Below are positions 9,241 to 17,540 of a stretch of 64,000 nucleotides of DNA, one piece after another. Location of the stretch: NCBI GenBank assembly GCA_006218065.1, contig VBWE01000026.1:68439-132438 (forward strand), read 5' to 3'. The DNA is from Bacteroidota bacterium (GTDB lineage: Bacteria; Bacteroidota; Bacteroidia; Palsa-965). Every line of letters begins with the position of its first letter. Position 1 is the stretch's first letter. Made by a program: the position numbers and the translations under genes. The notes under the pieces were generated by a model. The model was not told the DNA's origin and did not search any database. It was given only the letters and a program-made list of their open reading frames with translations.

Positions 9241-9270
9241 AAGCCGGGCGCAATCGTCCGGCTTTTTTTT
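9241..9270 (+). terminator. Rho-independent terminator of efp
   Basis: A GC-rich stem (AGCCGGGCG paired with GTCCGGCT across a loop of about 5 bases) is followed by eight T residues, 16 bases after the efp stop. Confidence 0.85.
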
Positions 9271-9285
9271 GCTCCGGTTAAAATC

Positions 9286-9990
9286 ATGCACAACAACACC
9301 GCATTCCGTCTCCCGTTTTCTTTCGAAGCAGACTGCCTGCAGGAGGAACTGCGCATCGCGCTGGAACGGGACTGGAGCGCGCATTACAATTCGGCCGACT
9401 ACGCAGGTTCCTGGGAAAGTATTTCGCTGCGTTCCATGAGCGGAAAAGAAGACGATGCCCGCGCATTTGCCGGCGCACAGTTTCACGATACGCCCCTGCT
9501 CGAAAAACTACCTTATATACAATCCGTCGTCCGCCATTTCGAATGCCCGATCGAAACCGTCCGTTTGCTCCGGCTCGCCGCCGGCAGTGAGATCAAAGAA
9601 CACCGTGATCCGGAGGGCGGGTACGAAGACGGGTACCTGCGGATTCATATCCCGGTGCAGACGAATGAACAGGTTACGTTTATCGTAGGCGGCGAAAATA
9701 TCCCGATGAAAAACGGCGAATGCTGGTACGCCGATTTCAACCTGCCGCACAGCGTGAAAAATGAAAGCGGCTCCGACCGGGTTCACCTGGTGATCGACGG
9801 TGTGCGCAACGTGTGGACGGATGATCTTTTCCGGCAATGCGGGTATGATTTCGAAGCCGGTGCAAAAAAAACACGACCCGGCCGTGATGCACTTCAGCGG
9901 ATGATTGACGAACTGCGCCTGCAAAATACGCCTGCCGCGCTGCAACTGGCCGGGGCGCTGGAAAAGGAACTCGCCGAACGCACCGACTGA
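9286..9990 (+). CDS. Aspartyl/asparaginyl beta-hydroxylase-like Fe(II)/2-oxoglutarate dioxygenase
   Basis: The 234-residue protein matches the AspH-type hydroxylase domain (PF05118-like). His106 in KEHRDPEGG and His155 in LPHSVKNES are the expected iron ligands, and Arg165 in SDRVHLVIDG is the expected 2-oxoglutarate-binding arginine. Between them lie the conserved RIHIPVQTN strand and the GECWYADF strand. No signal peptide is seen, so it is cytoplasmic. In this family the enzyme hydroxylates Asp/Asn side chains of proteins or small molecules; the substrate here is unknown. Its stop overlaps the start of the sulfotransferase-like gene by one base (TGATG), so the two are translationally coupled and probably act on the same substrate (inference). 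Confidence 0.85.
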   Translation: MHNNTAFRLPFSFEADCLQEELRIALERDWSAHYNSADYAGSWESISLRSMSGKEDDARAFAGAQFHDTPLLEKLPYIQSVVRHFECPIETVRLLRLAAGSEIKEHRDPEGGYEDGYLRIHIPVQTNEQVTFIVGGENIPMKNGECWYADFNLPHSVKNESGSDRVHLVIDGVRNVWTDDLFRQCGYDFEAGAKKTRPGRDALQRMIDELRLQNTPAALQLAGALEKELAERTD

Positions 9991-10934
9991 TGGAAAACGC
10001 AAGGCCTCCGTGGATACCGGAAAAAATTATCCGCTATGAAAACGAGTTGCTTCTTCGCTGGCGTTTTACCGGCGACAAAATTTTTTCGGAACCTTTTTTT
10101 GAAGACACGATAACGCAGTTTCGCAACCTCCGCGAAAATCAATCGGCTTTCCAGTCGCTTTCGGGTATCGGTTTTCTTAGCGATGTGCGGGAATTCCCGG
10201 AAACTGCAGCGCCGTCGGCTGTTATTTTTCATGTCTCGCGCTGCGGATCAACGCTGTTTTCCCAACTGCTGTCGCTGGATGAAAAAAATATCGTGCTTGC
10301 GGAAGTTCCCGTTTTCAACCAGCTTCTTTATCTTGAAAACCGCGACGCATCCGAAAGGCAGAAACTATTTCGTGCAGCCGTAAATTTTTACGGGCAGAAA
10401 AGAAGCGGGCTTGAAAAACGGGTATTCATCAAAACCGATTGCTGGCATATTCACGATGCGGCTTTTTACCGGGCGGTTTTCCCGGCGGTTCCTTTCGTAT
10501 TCCTTTACCGCGATCCGGCGGCGGTGATTCACTCGCACCGGAAAAGAAGAGGCATGCACTTTGTTCCGGGTCTCGTTCCGCAGCCGGTGAAACATGCAGG
10601 TGAAAACCTCGATTTATATTCCGCACGCGTACTTGCCGCTTATTATAATGCCGGCCTCGACTGGTTTGCCAACGATGGGAATACACTGCTGGTGAATTAC
10701 AGCGAAGGATTGCTCAACGGTTTGATGCGCCTGCTGCAAACCATCGCCGCCGAACCGGATGCCGCACTTTACAAACGGATGCAGGAACGCAGCGCATACC
10801 ATTCCAAACGCCCGGGTGAAACTTTCATGGCGGATAACAAAATCACGCTTCCTTCCGACCAGCCGTATGCCGAGGCGCAGGCGTTTTACGAAAAACTGGA
10901 AACCGCGAGAAAGCCGGCCATTCCTGTTGCATGA
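9990..10934 (+). CDS. Sulfotransferase-like protein
   Basis: The 314-residue product has the two PAPS-binding elements of P-loop sulfotransferases. A 5'-phosphosulfate loop reads SRCGST (residues 83-88) within a strand-loop-helix, and a 3'-phosphate-binding segment reads FLYRDPAAVIHSHRKRRG (about 171-188), where the Arg and Ser are typical. The N-terminal 75 residues are unlike standard sulfotransferases and may bind the acceptor. No signal peptide or membrane helix is present. The ATG overlaps the stop of the dioxygenase gene, which argues for a two-gene module that hydroxylates and then sulfates a substrate (inference). A P-loop kinase-like role is less likely given the RDP segment. Confidence 0.75.
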   Translation: MENARPPWIPEKIIRYENELLLRWRFTGDKIFSEPFFEDTITQFRNLRENQSAFQSLSGIGFLSDVREFPETAAPSAVIFHVSRCGSTLFSQLLSLDEKNIVLAEVPVFNQLLYLENRDASERQKLFRAAVNFYGQKRSGLEKRVFIKTDCWHIHDAAFYRAVFPAVPFVFLYRDPAAVIHSHRKRRGMHFVPGLVPQPVKHAGENLDLYSARVLAAYYNAGLDWFANDGNTLLVNYSEGLLNGLMRLLQTIAAEPDAALYKRMQERSAYHSKRPGETFMADNKITLPSDQPYAEAQAFYEKLETARKPAIPVA

Positions 10935-10960
10935 ACGGCCGGCAGCCGCTCAATTTTCCC

Positions 10961-10968
10961 TATTTTTG
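10961..10968 (+). promoter_or_regulatory. Bacteroidota -7 promoter box for the LpxD-like gene
   Basis: TATTTTTG (TAnnTTTG) lies 20 bases before the ATG at 10989. Confidence 0.6.
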
Positions 10969-10988
10969 CGCATTCAATTCCGCATCCC

Positions 10989-11924
10989 ATGAAAATCACA
11001 CCGCACACCCTTTCCGACATCGCAGCGCTGCTCGGATCCACGTTTGCCGGGGATCCCGCGCATACGGTTACCGGGCTGAACGAAGTACATTGCGTAGCAC
11101 ACGGCGATCTCATGTTCGTTGATCACCCGAAGTATTACGACAAAGCGTTGAAATCCGCAGCCACCACGATCATCATCAACAAGCAGGTGGATTGCCCGGA
11201 AGGCAAAGGATTGATTTTTCACGACGAACCTTTTACGGCATACAACAAACTCGTACGTCATTTCCAGCCGCTGGCTTATTCGCTCAAACCCATCAGCGAT
11301 TCCGCCGTGGTCGGGGAAGGAACTGTTATTCACCCGAATGTATATATCGGCAACCGCTGCACCGTGGGGCGCAATTGCGTGCTTTTCCCGGGTGTGGTGC
11401 TTTACGACGATTGCCATCTCGGCGATAACGTAGTTATTCATGCCAACACGGTCATCGGCGGCGAAGCATTTTATTACAAACGCCGACCCACGCATTTCGA
11501 AAAACTGGAGACCTGCGGACGCGTCATCATCCACAACGACGTGGAAATCGGGGCCTGCTGCACCATCGACCGGGGCGTTTCGGGAGATACGATCATCGGT
11601 CGCGGCACCCGTTTCGATAACCAGGTGCATATCGGTCACGATACCGTCGTAGGTGAAATGTGCCTTTTCGCAGGACAAGTGGGCGTGGCCGGCGTGGCGA
11701 GAATCGGCAACAACGTAATCCTCTGGGGACAGGTCGGCGTGGTGAGCGACGTTACCATCGGCGACGGAGCCGTTGTCCTCGGGCAAAGCGGTATCGGCAG
11801 GGATGTGGAAGGCGGAAAACGCTACCTCGGAAGTCCTGCGGGCGATGCACGCGTGATGTTCCGTGAAATGCTTGCGCTGCGCCAACTCCCGGACCTGATC
11901 GCCGAATGGGAGAAGAAAAAATAA
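10989..11924 (+). CDS. lpxD: UDP-3-O-acylglucosamine N-acyltransferase (LpxD-type)
   Basis: The 311-residue protein has the LpxD layout: an N-terminal uridine-binding domain (about 1-100, with GLNEVHCVAHGDLMFVDHPKYY typical of that domain), then a left-handed beta-helix of hexapeptide repeats (about 105-285, e.g. VHIGHDTVVGE, IGNNVILWGQVGV), and a short helical C terminus. The His in QVHIGHDTVVG fits the catalytic histidine of LpxD. The enzyme adds the second, amide-linked hydroxyacyl chain in lipid A synthesis in the cytoplasm. The protein is about 30 residues shorter than E. coli LpxD. Bacteroidota often carry an additional LpxD-like protein, so this may not be the housekeeping copy; no lpxC or lpxA is adjacent. 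Confidence 0.85.
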   Translation: MKITPHTLSDIAALLGSTFAGDPAHTVTGLNEVHCVAHGDLMFVDHPKYYDKALKSAATTIIINKQVDCPEGKGLIFHDEPFTAYNKLVRHFQPLAYSLKPISDSAVVGEGTVIHPNVYIGNRCTVGRNCVLFPGVVLYDDCHLGDNVVIHANTVIGGEAFYYKRRPTHFEKLETCGRVIIHNDVEIGACCTIDRGVSGDTIIGRGTRFDNQVHIGHDTVVGEMCLFAGQVGVAGVARIGNNVILWGQVGVVSDVTIGDGAVVLGQSGIGRDVEGGKRYLGSPAGDARVMFREMLALRQLPDLIAEWEKKK

Positions 11925-12017
11925 AACTCCCGCATATTCACTCATCGCTGCAAGTCTATCTATATCGTCTTTGGCCTTGCATTCATCTAATTTTTTTCAT
12001 CCGCACGGATGAACCGT

Positions 12018-12025
12018 TAACTTTG
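12018..12025 (+). promoter_or_regulatory. Bacteroidota -7 promoter box for the SpoIIE-type phosphatase gene
   Basis: TAACTTTG (TAnnTTTG) lies 19 bases before the ATG at 12045. Confidence 0.6.
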
Positions 12026-12044
12026 AGGCAGATGTCCAGATTTT

Positions 12045-13274
12045 ATGCGCCGTAACCCGGATGAAAAAAAGTCGAGGCCGAAGCTGAAGGATTTCAAGCT
12101 GAACGCATTGCTCGAGGTAACGAAAGCGATTAACCACAACTTTCCTACTTCCGAGCTGCTCACGATTTACGAGCAGATCGTTCGCGAAAAACTCAACATC
12201 GGCAAACTGGTCCTGTTCAGCAACCAGGAAACGGGATGGGCATGCCTGCTCCAGTACGGCGTAGGCGACCAGTTCCTGAATATCGACGTGGACAAGGAAT
12301 TTTCGGGCATCAGTGAAATACGCACGATGGATTTCACCAGCCGGAACCTGCAGAAATCTTTTGAAATTGTGGTTCCCGTATTCCACAAACAGCGCCCGCT
12401 CGCGTATGTGCTCATCGGCGACCTGAACGAAGACCAGCTCGAGCTCAGCCCGACCATCAAGCACCTGCCTTTTATCCAGACGCTTACCAATATCATCATC
12501 GTCGCCATTGAAAATAAAAAACTGGCCAAGGAAAATATCCGCCAGGCGGCGATGAAAAAGGAACTCGAACTGGCCTGGGAAATGCAGCGCCTGCTTTTCC
12601 CGACTATGCTGCCGCATACCGAACGTTACGAAGTAGGCGCGCTCTATCTTCCCCACCTGCAGGTTGGCGGCGACTATTATGATTTTATCGAACTGAATGA
12701 AAACGAGTTCGTTTTCTGCGTAGCCGATGTATCCGGCAAAGGTGTTCCCGCTGCGCTGCTCATGTCGAATTTCCAGGCGAACCTGCGCGTGCTGCTGGGC
12801 ATCATTCCTTCGCTCACCGAACTGGTTCACGAGCTGAACACCAAAGTGATGAGCAGCGCAAAAGGAGAAAAATTCATCACGCTCTTCATCGCCAAATACA
12901 ATACCATCACGCGCACGCTTACTTACGTGAATGCCGGGCACAACCCGCCCCTGCTGGTAAGCGGCGGAAGCGTGAACCTGCTCAAGATCGGTTGTACCGG
13001 GCTCGGCATGTTCGATGAACTGAAAAAAGTAAAAGAAGGCATCGTCAATATTTCCCATCCCTCCACCATTCTTTCATACACGGACGGCCTGGTAGAGCTT
13101 GAGAACGAGAAAGACGAAGAGTTCGGTATGAAACGGCTGCAGGAACTCGTGCTGCAAAACCAAAAGCTCGCCACCAAAGAACTGAATACACTCATCATCG
13201 ACACGGTGGAAGATTACAAAGGCGATATGCCTTACGTGGATGACATTGCACTTTTCTGCTGCAAGATTTTCTGA
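12045..13274 (+). CDS. GAF-SpoIIE (PP2C-type) serine/threonine phosphatase
   Basis: The 409-residue cytoplasmic protein has a GAF-like sensory region (about 20-165) and a linker helix containing KKELELAWEMQRLLFP. A SpoIIE/RsbU-type PPM phosphatase domain follows (about 185-408). Metal-binding signatures are visible: GGDYYDF, ADVSGKGVPAALLMS, NAGHNPPLLV and LSYTDGLVE. In this family the phosphatase acts on a phosphorylated anti-sigma-factor antagonist (STAS protein) or a similar switch; no STAS or RsbW-like gene is adjacent. The helix before the catalytic domain is the element by which SpoIIE enzymes are typically switched, so the GAF region probably senses a ligand. The gene has its own -7 box. 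Confidence 0.88.
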   Translation: MRRNPDEKKSRPKLKDFKLNALLEVTKAINHNFPTSELLTIYEQIVREKLNIGKLVLFSNQETGWACLLQYGVGDQFLNIDVDKEFSGISEIRTMDFTSRNLQKSFEIVVPVFHKQRPLAYVLIGDLNEDQLELSPTIKHLPFIQTLTNIIIVAIENKKLAKENIRQAAMKKELELAWEMQRLLFPTMLPHTERYEVGALYLPHLQVGGDYYDFIELNENEFVFCVADVSGKGVPAALLMSNFQANLRVLLGIIPSLTELVHELNTKVMSSAKGEKFITLFIAKYNTITRTLTYVNAGHNPPLLVSGGSVNLLKIGCTGLGMFDELKKVKEGIVNISHPSTILSYTDGLVELENEKDEEFGMKRLQELVLQNQKLATKELNTLIIDTVEDYKGDMPYVDDIALFCCKIF

Positions 13275-13316
13275 TCCCGCACTTCCCGGAATTTGACTAA
13301 CTTTCTTATCCCTGGT

Positions 13317-13826
13317 ATGAAAGTTCGCCTTCTTTTATTTTGTTTGCCCTTGCTGTTCACTGGCTGCAGCTGGGTTGTTCTTCGCTCCCCGCTCGGTATG
13401 ATGGGTGCAGGCAGCTATCCTTACGTGGAATGCTATACCATAAACAGCGACCTGCACACCGCCATCCGCGCAGCAGTATCCCTGAAAGTAGAAAACCCGA
13501 ATTACGAAGTTCCGCAGGATAGCAGCAGCACCGGGACATTAGCCGATGGAGATCTGTCGTACTGGTACCGCATGTATTTCTACGATCCCGAAGAAAAAAC
13601 AATTTACATGGCCGGGCTAAAAGAGGAAGACAAACCCAATACGTCCACATTCGCCCTGATCCTGGTCTGCCCCTATGATCATGAACAAAACCGCTTCGGG
13701 GAAATGGAGCGAATCAATATGGACTTCCGGCTGAAACGGAACATGCACTATCTCAAACGTTTCAAAAAATTGTTCGTGGAAACAATACGGGAAAAAGCGG
13801 TGGATTCAGGAAGGCCGCTGCAGTAA
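13317..13826 (+). CDS. Small lipoprotein of unknown function
   Basis: The product is 169 residues when started at the ATG at 13317. It has a lipoprotein signal peptide: KVRLLLFCLPLLFTGC, with lipobox LFTGC and lipidated Cys17. A TTG 24 bases upstream is possible but would spoil the signal peptide. The mature part is about 150 residues, mixed alpha/beta, with no motif I recognise; it contains a YWYRMYFYDPEEKTIYMAG segment and a basic C-terminal helix. It should sit in the inner leaflet of the outer membrane or in the periplasm. It follows the phosphatase gene by 42 bases and faces the O-antigen ligase gene. Confidence 0.75.
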   Translation: MKVRLLLFCLPLLFTGCSWVVLRSPLGMMGAGSYPYVECYTINSDLHTAIRAAVSLKVENPNYEVPQDSSSTGTLADGDLSYWYRMYFYDPEEKTIYMAGLKEEDKPNTSTFALILVCPYDHEQNRFGEMERINMDFRLKRNMHYLKRFKKLFVETIREKAVDSGRPLQ

Positions 13827-13830
13827 CGGG

Positions 13831-15282
13831 TTATTCCGCGGGGGCGGCCGTTTTTTCTTCCGGCAGCTCTTTGGGCAGCATGTACAGGTCGACAGCGACA
13901 AGCATCGCCGCAAATCCCCAGAAAGGAATCGACGCTTTATCCGTATCGAGGAAGTTATTCAGCGAGCCGTGAATGAAGTATGTTATAATGCCCAGGAAAA
14001 TCGCCGTCACAAACAGGCGTAATTCCCCCCGCGGCAGGCGGAAATAGATACGCCAGCCGGTCCAGAAAATACAAGCTACTACGGCCAGAAACGAAAGCAT
14101 GCCCAGCACACCCGATTCCGACAGCGGACCGATGTATTCGCTGTGCGCATTTCCCATGTCGCCGGCATTCGTGCTGATGATCGTTTTTTCACTCGAAAGC
14201 TGGTAAGGCGCGTACAGGAAACTGAACGTTCCGGGTCCCCAGCCGAAAAACGGCCTTTCGCTGAACATGCGCCAGGCCGAACTCCAGCGGTTCAGGCGTT
14301 CGAGGTTCGATGCGTCCGTGGTAATATTCGAAATCGATTCCACGTGCTTGGCCAGGTCGTCGGAAGTGTCCTGCCTGTTTTTTTCCAGCTTCAGCCGGAT
14401 ATCCGTCCAGGAAAAAGCGAGGAAAACCGATATCCCGGCGCCGAACAAAGCCAGCCAGTGAAAACGGATGCGGAACAGCATGAGGATAAGTAATACCAGT
14501 ACGATCACCAGGCTGATCCACGCGGCGCGGGTGTATGAAAAAACCAGTGCGGCAGAATATAATACCAGCAGCAGGAAAGCGATGATCCGGATATTGTTCG
14601 AATAGGCGCGGTTCCAGCAGAACGCGATCACCACCGGGAAAAACATAGCCAGCAAAGCTCCGTAGGCAGTATGGTCATTGTAAAAAGGCGACATGACCCA
14701 ATGTGCGGAATCTTCATCGAAATTAAATTGCGCATGCCAGTACAGCGTGTAGCAAATAACGCCGGCGAGCGGTACAACATAAAGCCAGAGAAATTTTTTG
14801 GTGTTGCCGAGTTCCCTGAACATGTGGATGCCGAGAAAATAAAACGGGATGACGAACCACAAACGCGCCACCAGAAATTTCAGTGAAACGAGCGGCATCT
14901 CGCTGGTGATACAGGTAATGCCGATCCAGACCAGGTTAAACAGCACAGCGATGGATACCGGGTGCCGGATGATACGCCTGTCGACCTTGCCTTCATGCAA
15001 AGCCCGCAGCGTCCACAGGAACAATACGCCGGCCAGGATGGGTTCTACCGGGAGACTCAGTCCCAGCTGCACATCACGGTCGGCAAGGTTGATGGAAATC
15101 GGTGTGAGGAATACGCAGAACAGGAGTAATTTATCCAGCGCAACAACGGCGAGCAAAAAAACGAGTAAAACGGCCGGTACGAGGTTAAGCCAGTAGAATT
15201 CGAACAGCATGGCGATACAGTTCACCAGCAAAAAAATACCGGTGATGCCGTAAACCCACCAGATAGTTCGCTTGTCAGCCAA
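13831..15282 (-). CDS. O-antigen ligase/polymerase family membrane protein (WaaL/Wzy-like)
   Basis: The product is about 483 residues with some eleven or twelve membrane helices. A large loop in its second half (about residues 290-390) contains YTRAAWISLVIVLVL just before it and RWSSAWRMFSERPFFGWGPGTFSFLY within it. The latter matches the Wzy_C-type signature (W-x-x-A...P-x-x-G-x-G-x-G) of O-antigen ligases and polymerases. It should join or polymerise undecaprenyl-linked glycan on the periplasmic side. I place the start at the TTG at 15282 (LADKRTIWW), which overlaps the stop of the Wzz-like gene (15275); an ATG further upstream would run deep into that gene. It is the last gene of a run of polysaccharide genes on this strand. 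Confidence 0.8.
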   Translation of the reverse strand: MADKRTIWWVYGITGIFLLVNCIAMLFEFYWLNLVPAVLLVFLLAVVALDKLLLFCVFLTPISINLADRDVQLGLSLPVEPILAGVLFLWTLRALHEGKVDRRIIRHPVSIAVLFNLVWIGITCITSEMPLVSLKFLVARLWFVIPFYFLGIHMFRELGNTKKFLWLYVVPLAGVICYTLYWHAQFNFDEDSAHWVMSPFYNDHTAYGALLAMFFPVVIAFCWNRAYSNNIRIIAFLLLVLYSAALVFSYTRAAWISLVIVLVLLILMLFRIRFHWLALFGAGISVFLAFSWTDIRLKLEKNRQDTSDDLAKHVESISNITTDASNLERLNRWSSAWRMFSERPFFGWGPGTFSFLYAPYQLSSEKTIISTNAGDMGNAHSEYIGPLSESGVLGMLSFLAVVACIFWTGWRIYFRLPRGELRLFVTAIFLGIITYFIHGSLNNFLDTDKASIPFWGFAAMLVAVDLYMLPKELPEEKTAAPAE

Positions 15283-16237
15283 CGTTTGTGTTGTTTTGTG
15301 AGGCGGATTCGGCAGGACGTTCGCGCCTGTCGAGTATGGCAAAGAGGAACATCGCAAGTACAATGGATGAAACCGCGAACGTGAGCATGATGACCCAGCG
15401 CACAGGGTACGATTTTTTATCCGCTTTGTACGGCTTGGTAACTACGTTCGAATACGTCAGCTCCTTGCTCAGATCGCTCAGCGCTTTATCGTATTCCGCT
15501 TTGATGTTGGAGTAATCGTTCCGTGTTTTATCCAGCAGTTCCGAAGCAGTAACCAGTTCTCCGCCTTTTTCTTCGAGGTGGCGCAGCAGCGAATCAATGC
15601 CGCGGGCCTGCGTGGAATTGCCGCCGATAAGTTTCAGGTATGCTTTTGTTACTTCTTTCGTCTGCGATTTGTAGTCGAGCAGGCCGTAGCGCACACGAAG
15701 TTCGCCCAGGATGATCCCGAGCGAATCCATTTGCTTCTTTTTCCAGGTAAGCTGGTTTTTGAAGATGGCGACCACTTCACGTGTTTTCTCGCGCTGCAGG
15801 TTACGTGCTTTCAGGTTTACAAAATGGATCAGCGAATCGACCATGCTTTTGGCAAGCGACGGATCTTCATCCAGTACGTCGATTTTCACCGATTCGAATT
15901 CGGTTTTCCGGATGCTGACGTTTTCATCATAGGTCATGAAAAGCGCGGTCTGCCCTGCTTTCGCAGTCGTATCCACCCGGTAATGTTTGCTCAGCTCGAA
16001 CCGCTTCACCATCATGGTCCGCACATCGGCCGACTGGAACAGCTGGAGCAACTGCTCGGTAGGCGTTTCCATGCTGTACGGGATAAGGTTCGACGGGTAA
16101 AGGATAGCGGACGATTTGTATTTCGGTGTAATGAACCATTCGGAGGAAAAAACAAAACCCAGGACGAGCGCCGACACGATGATGACCGCAAGGTGAAGCT
16201 TTCGCCGGAGGGCGATGCGGACAAGATCGATATTCAT
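15275..16237 (-). CDS. Wzz/GumC-like polysaccharide chain-length determinant (copy A)
   Basis: The 320-residue protein has a short cytoplasmic N terminus, a first transmembrane helix (about 17-33), a long periplasmic domain with coiled-coil character (about 35-270) and a second helix near residue 290 preceded by KKSYPVRWVIML, the proline-rich motif of Wzz co-polymerases. No kinase domain is attached. It should set glycan chain length or act in export with the neighbouring Wzy-like and Wzx-like proteins. It is related to the product of 16267-17334 (both have K-x-EF-x-SVKI-x-V-(L/M)-DEDP and EKKSYPVRW-like segments) and follows it by 29 bases, so the pair looks like an old tandem duplication. 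Confidence 0.85.
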   Translation of the reverse strand: MNIDLVRIALRRKLHLAVIIVSALVLGFVFSSEWFITPKYKSSAILYPSNLIPYSMETPTEQLLQLFQSADVRTMMVKRFELSKHYRVDTTAKAGQTALFMTYDENVSIRKTEFESVKIDVLDEDPSLAKSMVDSLIHFVNLKARNLQREKTREVVAIFKNQLTWKKKQMDSLGIILGELRVRYGLLDYKSQTKEVTKAYLKLIGGNSTQARGIDSLLRHLEEKGGELVTASELLDKTRNDYSNIKAEYDKALSDLSKELTYSNVVTKPYKADKKSYPVRWVIMLTFAVSSIVLAMFLFAILDRRERPAESASQNNTNVG

Positions 16238-16266
16238 GTACGCGTCTGTTTCTGAGATACGAAAGG

Positions 16267-17334
16267 TCAGGCTGGTTCGGCCTTCTCTTCTGTATCGTTT
16301 TTTTTTTGATTCTCCTGCTGGCGTCCGCGGACACGACGGATATTATCAAAAAGAATGATGCCAAGTACGCCCATGATGAGGGCAGAGAGGGTGCTGACCA
16401 CAACAATGAGCCAGCGGACGGGGTATGATTTTTTTTCTGCGGGGAAGGCGCGGTTAACTACGAATTTATAGGTAAGCGATTCTTCTACGTCCAGTTTCGC
16501 TTCGTCGTATTTCTTTTTGAGCAGGTTAAGCTGTTCACGCTGGATATAGAGGTTTTCGCGAATGGCCATGTAGGCGCTGCCGTATTTCGAAATGACTTTC
16601 AGCTGATCGCCCAGCGACTGGATGGCCCGCTGGTCGCCTTTGGACAGGGCGATGGCATACTGTTCGCTGGTTACTTCCGACTGCGATTCGTAATCGTACA
16701 TGCCCAGCTCGTTCAGGCGGCCCATGGAATCGGTGAGTACCTGGACTTCCGTCCTGCGCCGGCTGTATTCGTTTTCCACGATGCGGAACGCCTGCCTGGC
16801 ACGTTCGCGCTGCATGCGGGTTTTGGCCGAGTCAAGCAAAGCGGCAATGTCGTTGGCAATGTCGGCGGCCATTTTCGGATCTTCGTCCATCACCTCGATC
16901 TTCACCGACATGAATTCGGTACGCTTGAAACTCACGTTTTCCATGAATGTTTCATAAAGCAGCGTGCGCTTGTACTTGTCGTTGGGATCGATCCGGTAAT
17001 GCTTCACGAGATCGTATTTGTCACAGATGCGCGTGCGGATTTCATCGGCATTCAGGATCTGCAGCATCTGTTCGGCCTGTTCTTCCTCACCGAACATGAG
17101 TACGTCGCGCTTACCGGTGAGATCTTCCGCGATAAGATCCTTGGAAAGACTGTTGGAAGCTGCAGGAAACATGATAACCGTTGATTTGAATTTCTCACGA
17201 ATGATCAATGCCACAGCCGATGATCCGATCGCAGTAGCAAGACCAATGACAATCAAAGGTTTACGCCAATGCCAGAAAAATTCGAACAGGTTCGCTGATT
17301 CGAACACATTACGGTTGTTGTCCTTCTGCTCCAT
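16267..17334 (-). CDS. Wzz/GumC-like polysaccharide chain-length determinant (copy B)
   Basis: The 355-residue product has the same plan as its downstream neighbour: a transmembrane helix at about 28-48, a coiled-coil-rich periplasmic domain (about 50-300), and a second helix after EKKSYPVRWLIVVV, ending in a charged tail (RRVRGRQQENQKKND). The motif SVKIEVMDEDPKMAADIAN recurs in the neighbour as SVKIDVLDEDPSLAKSM. It is an inner-membrane protein expected to control length or export of a surface polysaccharide. It is the first gene of the Wzz-Wzz-ligase operon, with a perfect -7 box 43 bases upstream. Confidence 0.85.
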   Translation of the reverse strand: MEQKDNNRNVFESANLFEFFWHWRKPLIVIGLATAIGSSAVALIIREKFKSTVIMFPAASNSLSKDLIAEDLTGKRDVLMFGEEEQAEQMLQILNADEIRTRICDKYDLVKHYRIDPNDKYKRTLLYETFMENVSFKRTEFMSVKIEVMDEDPKMAADIANDIAALLDSAKTRMQRERARQAFRIVENEYSRRRTEVQVLTDSMGRLNELGMYDYESQSEVTSEQYAIALSKGDQRAIQSLGDQLKVISKYGSAYMAIRENLYIQREQLNLLKKKYDEAKLDVEESLTYKFVVNRAFPAEKKSYPVRWLIVVVSTLSALIMGVLGIILFDNIRRVRGRQQENQKKNDTEEKAEPA

Positions 17335-17377
17335 TTCGCTTATCCTGGTACCCGCGTCATTTTTTGAGCGGGAAGGG

Positions 17378-17385
17378 CAAAAGTA
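17378..17385 (-). promoter_or_regulatory. Bacteroidota -7 promoter box for the Wzz-Wzz-ligase operon
   Basis: The minus strand reads TACTTTTG (TAnnTTTG), 43 bases before the ATG at 17334. Confidence 0.6.
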
Positions 17386-17540
17386 GGAAAATTCGGCAAT
17401 TTGCGTAAAACAGCCTGCTGAGAACCCGCCGCAAAAGCCGCAAGATCAGCCTGGCCGGAACGAAAATCCATAGAAAAACAACAGAAAAAATATCTTTCGG
17501 GAAGGGATATCGGGGTTCTAAACTACTGAAAATGCGCGAA

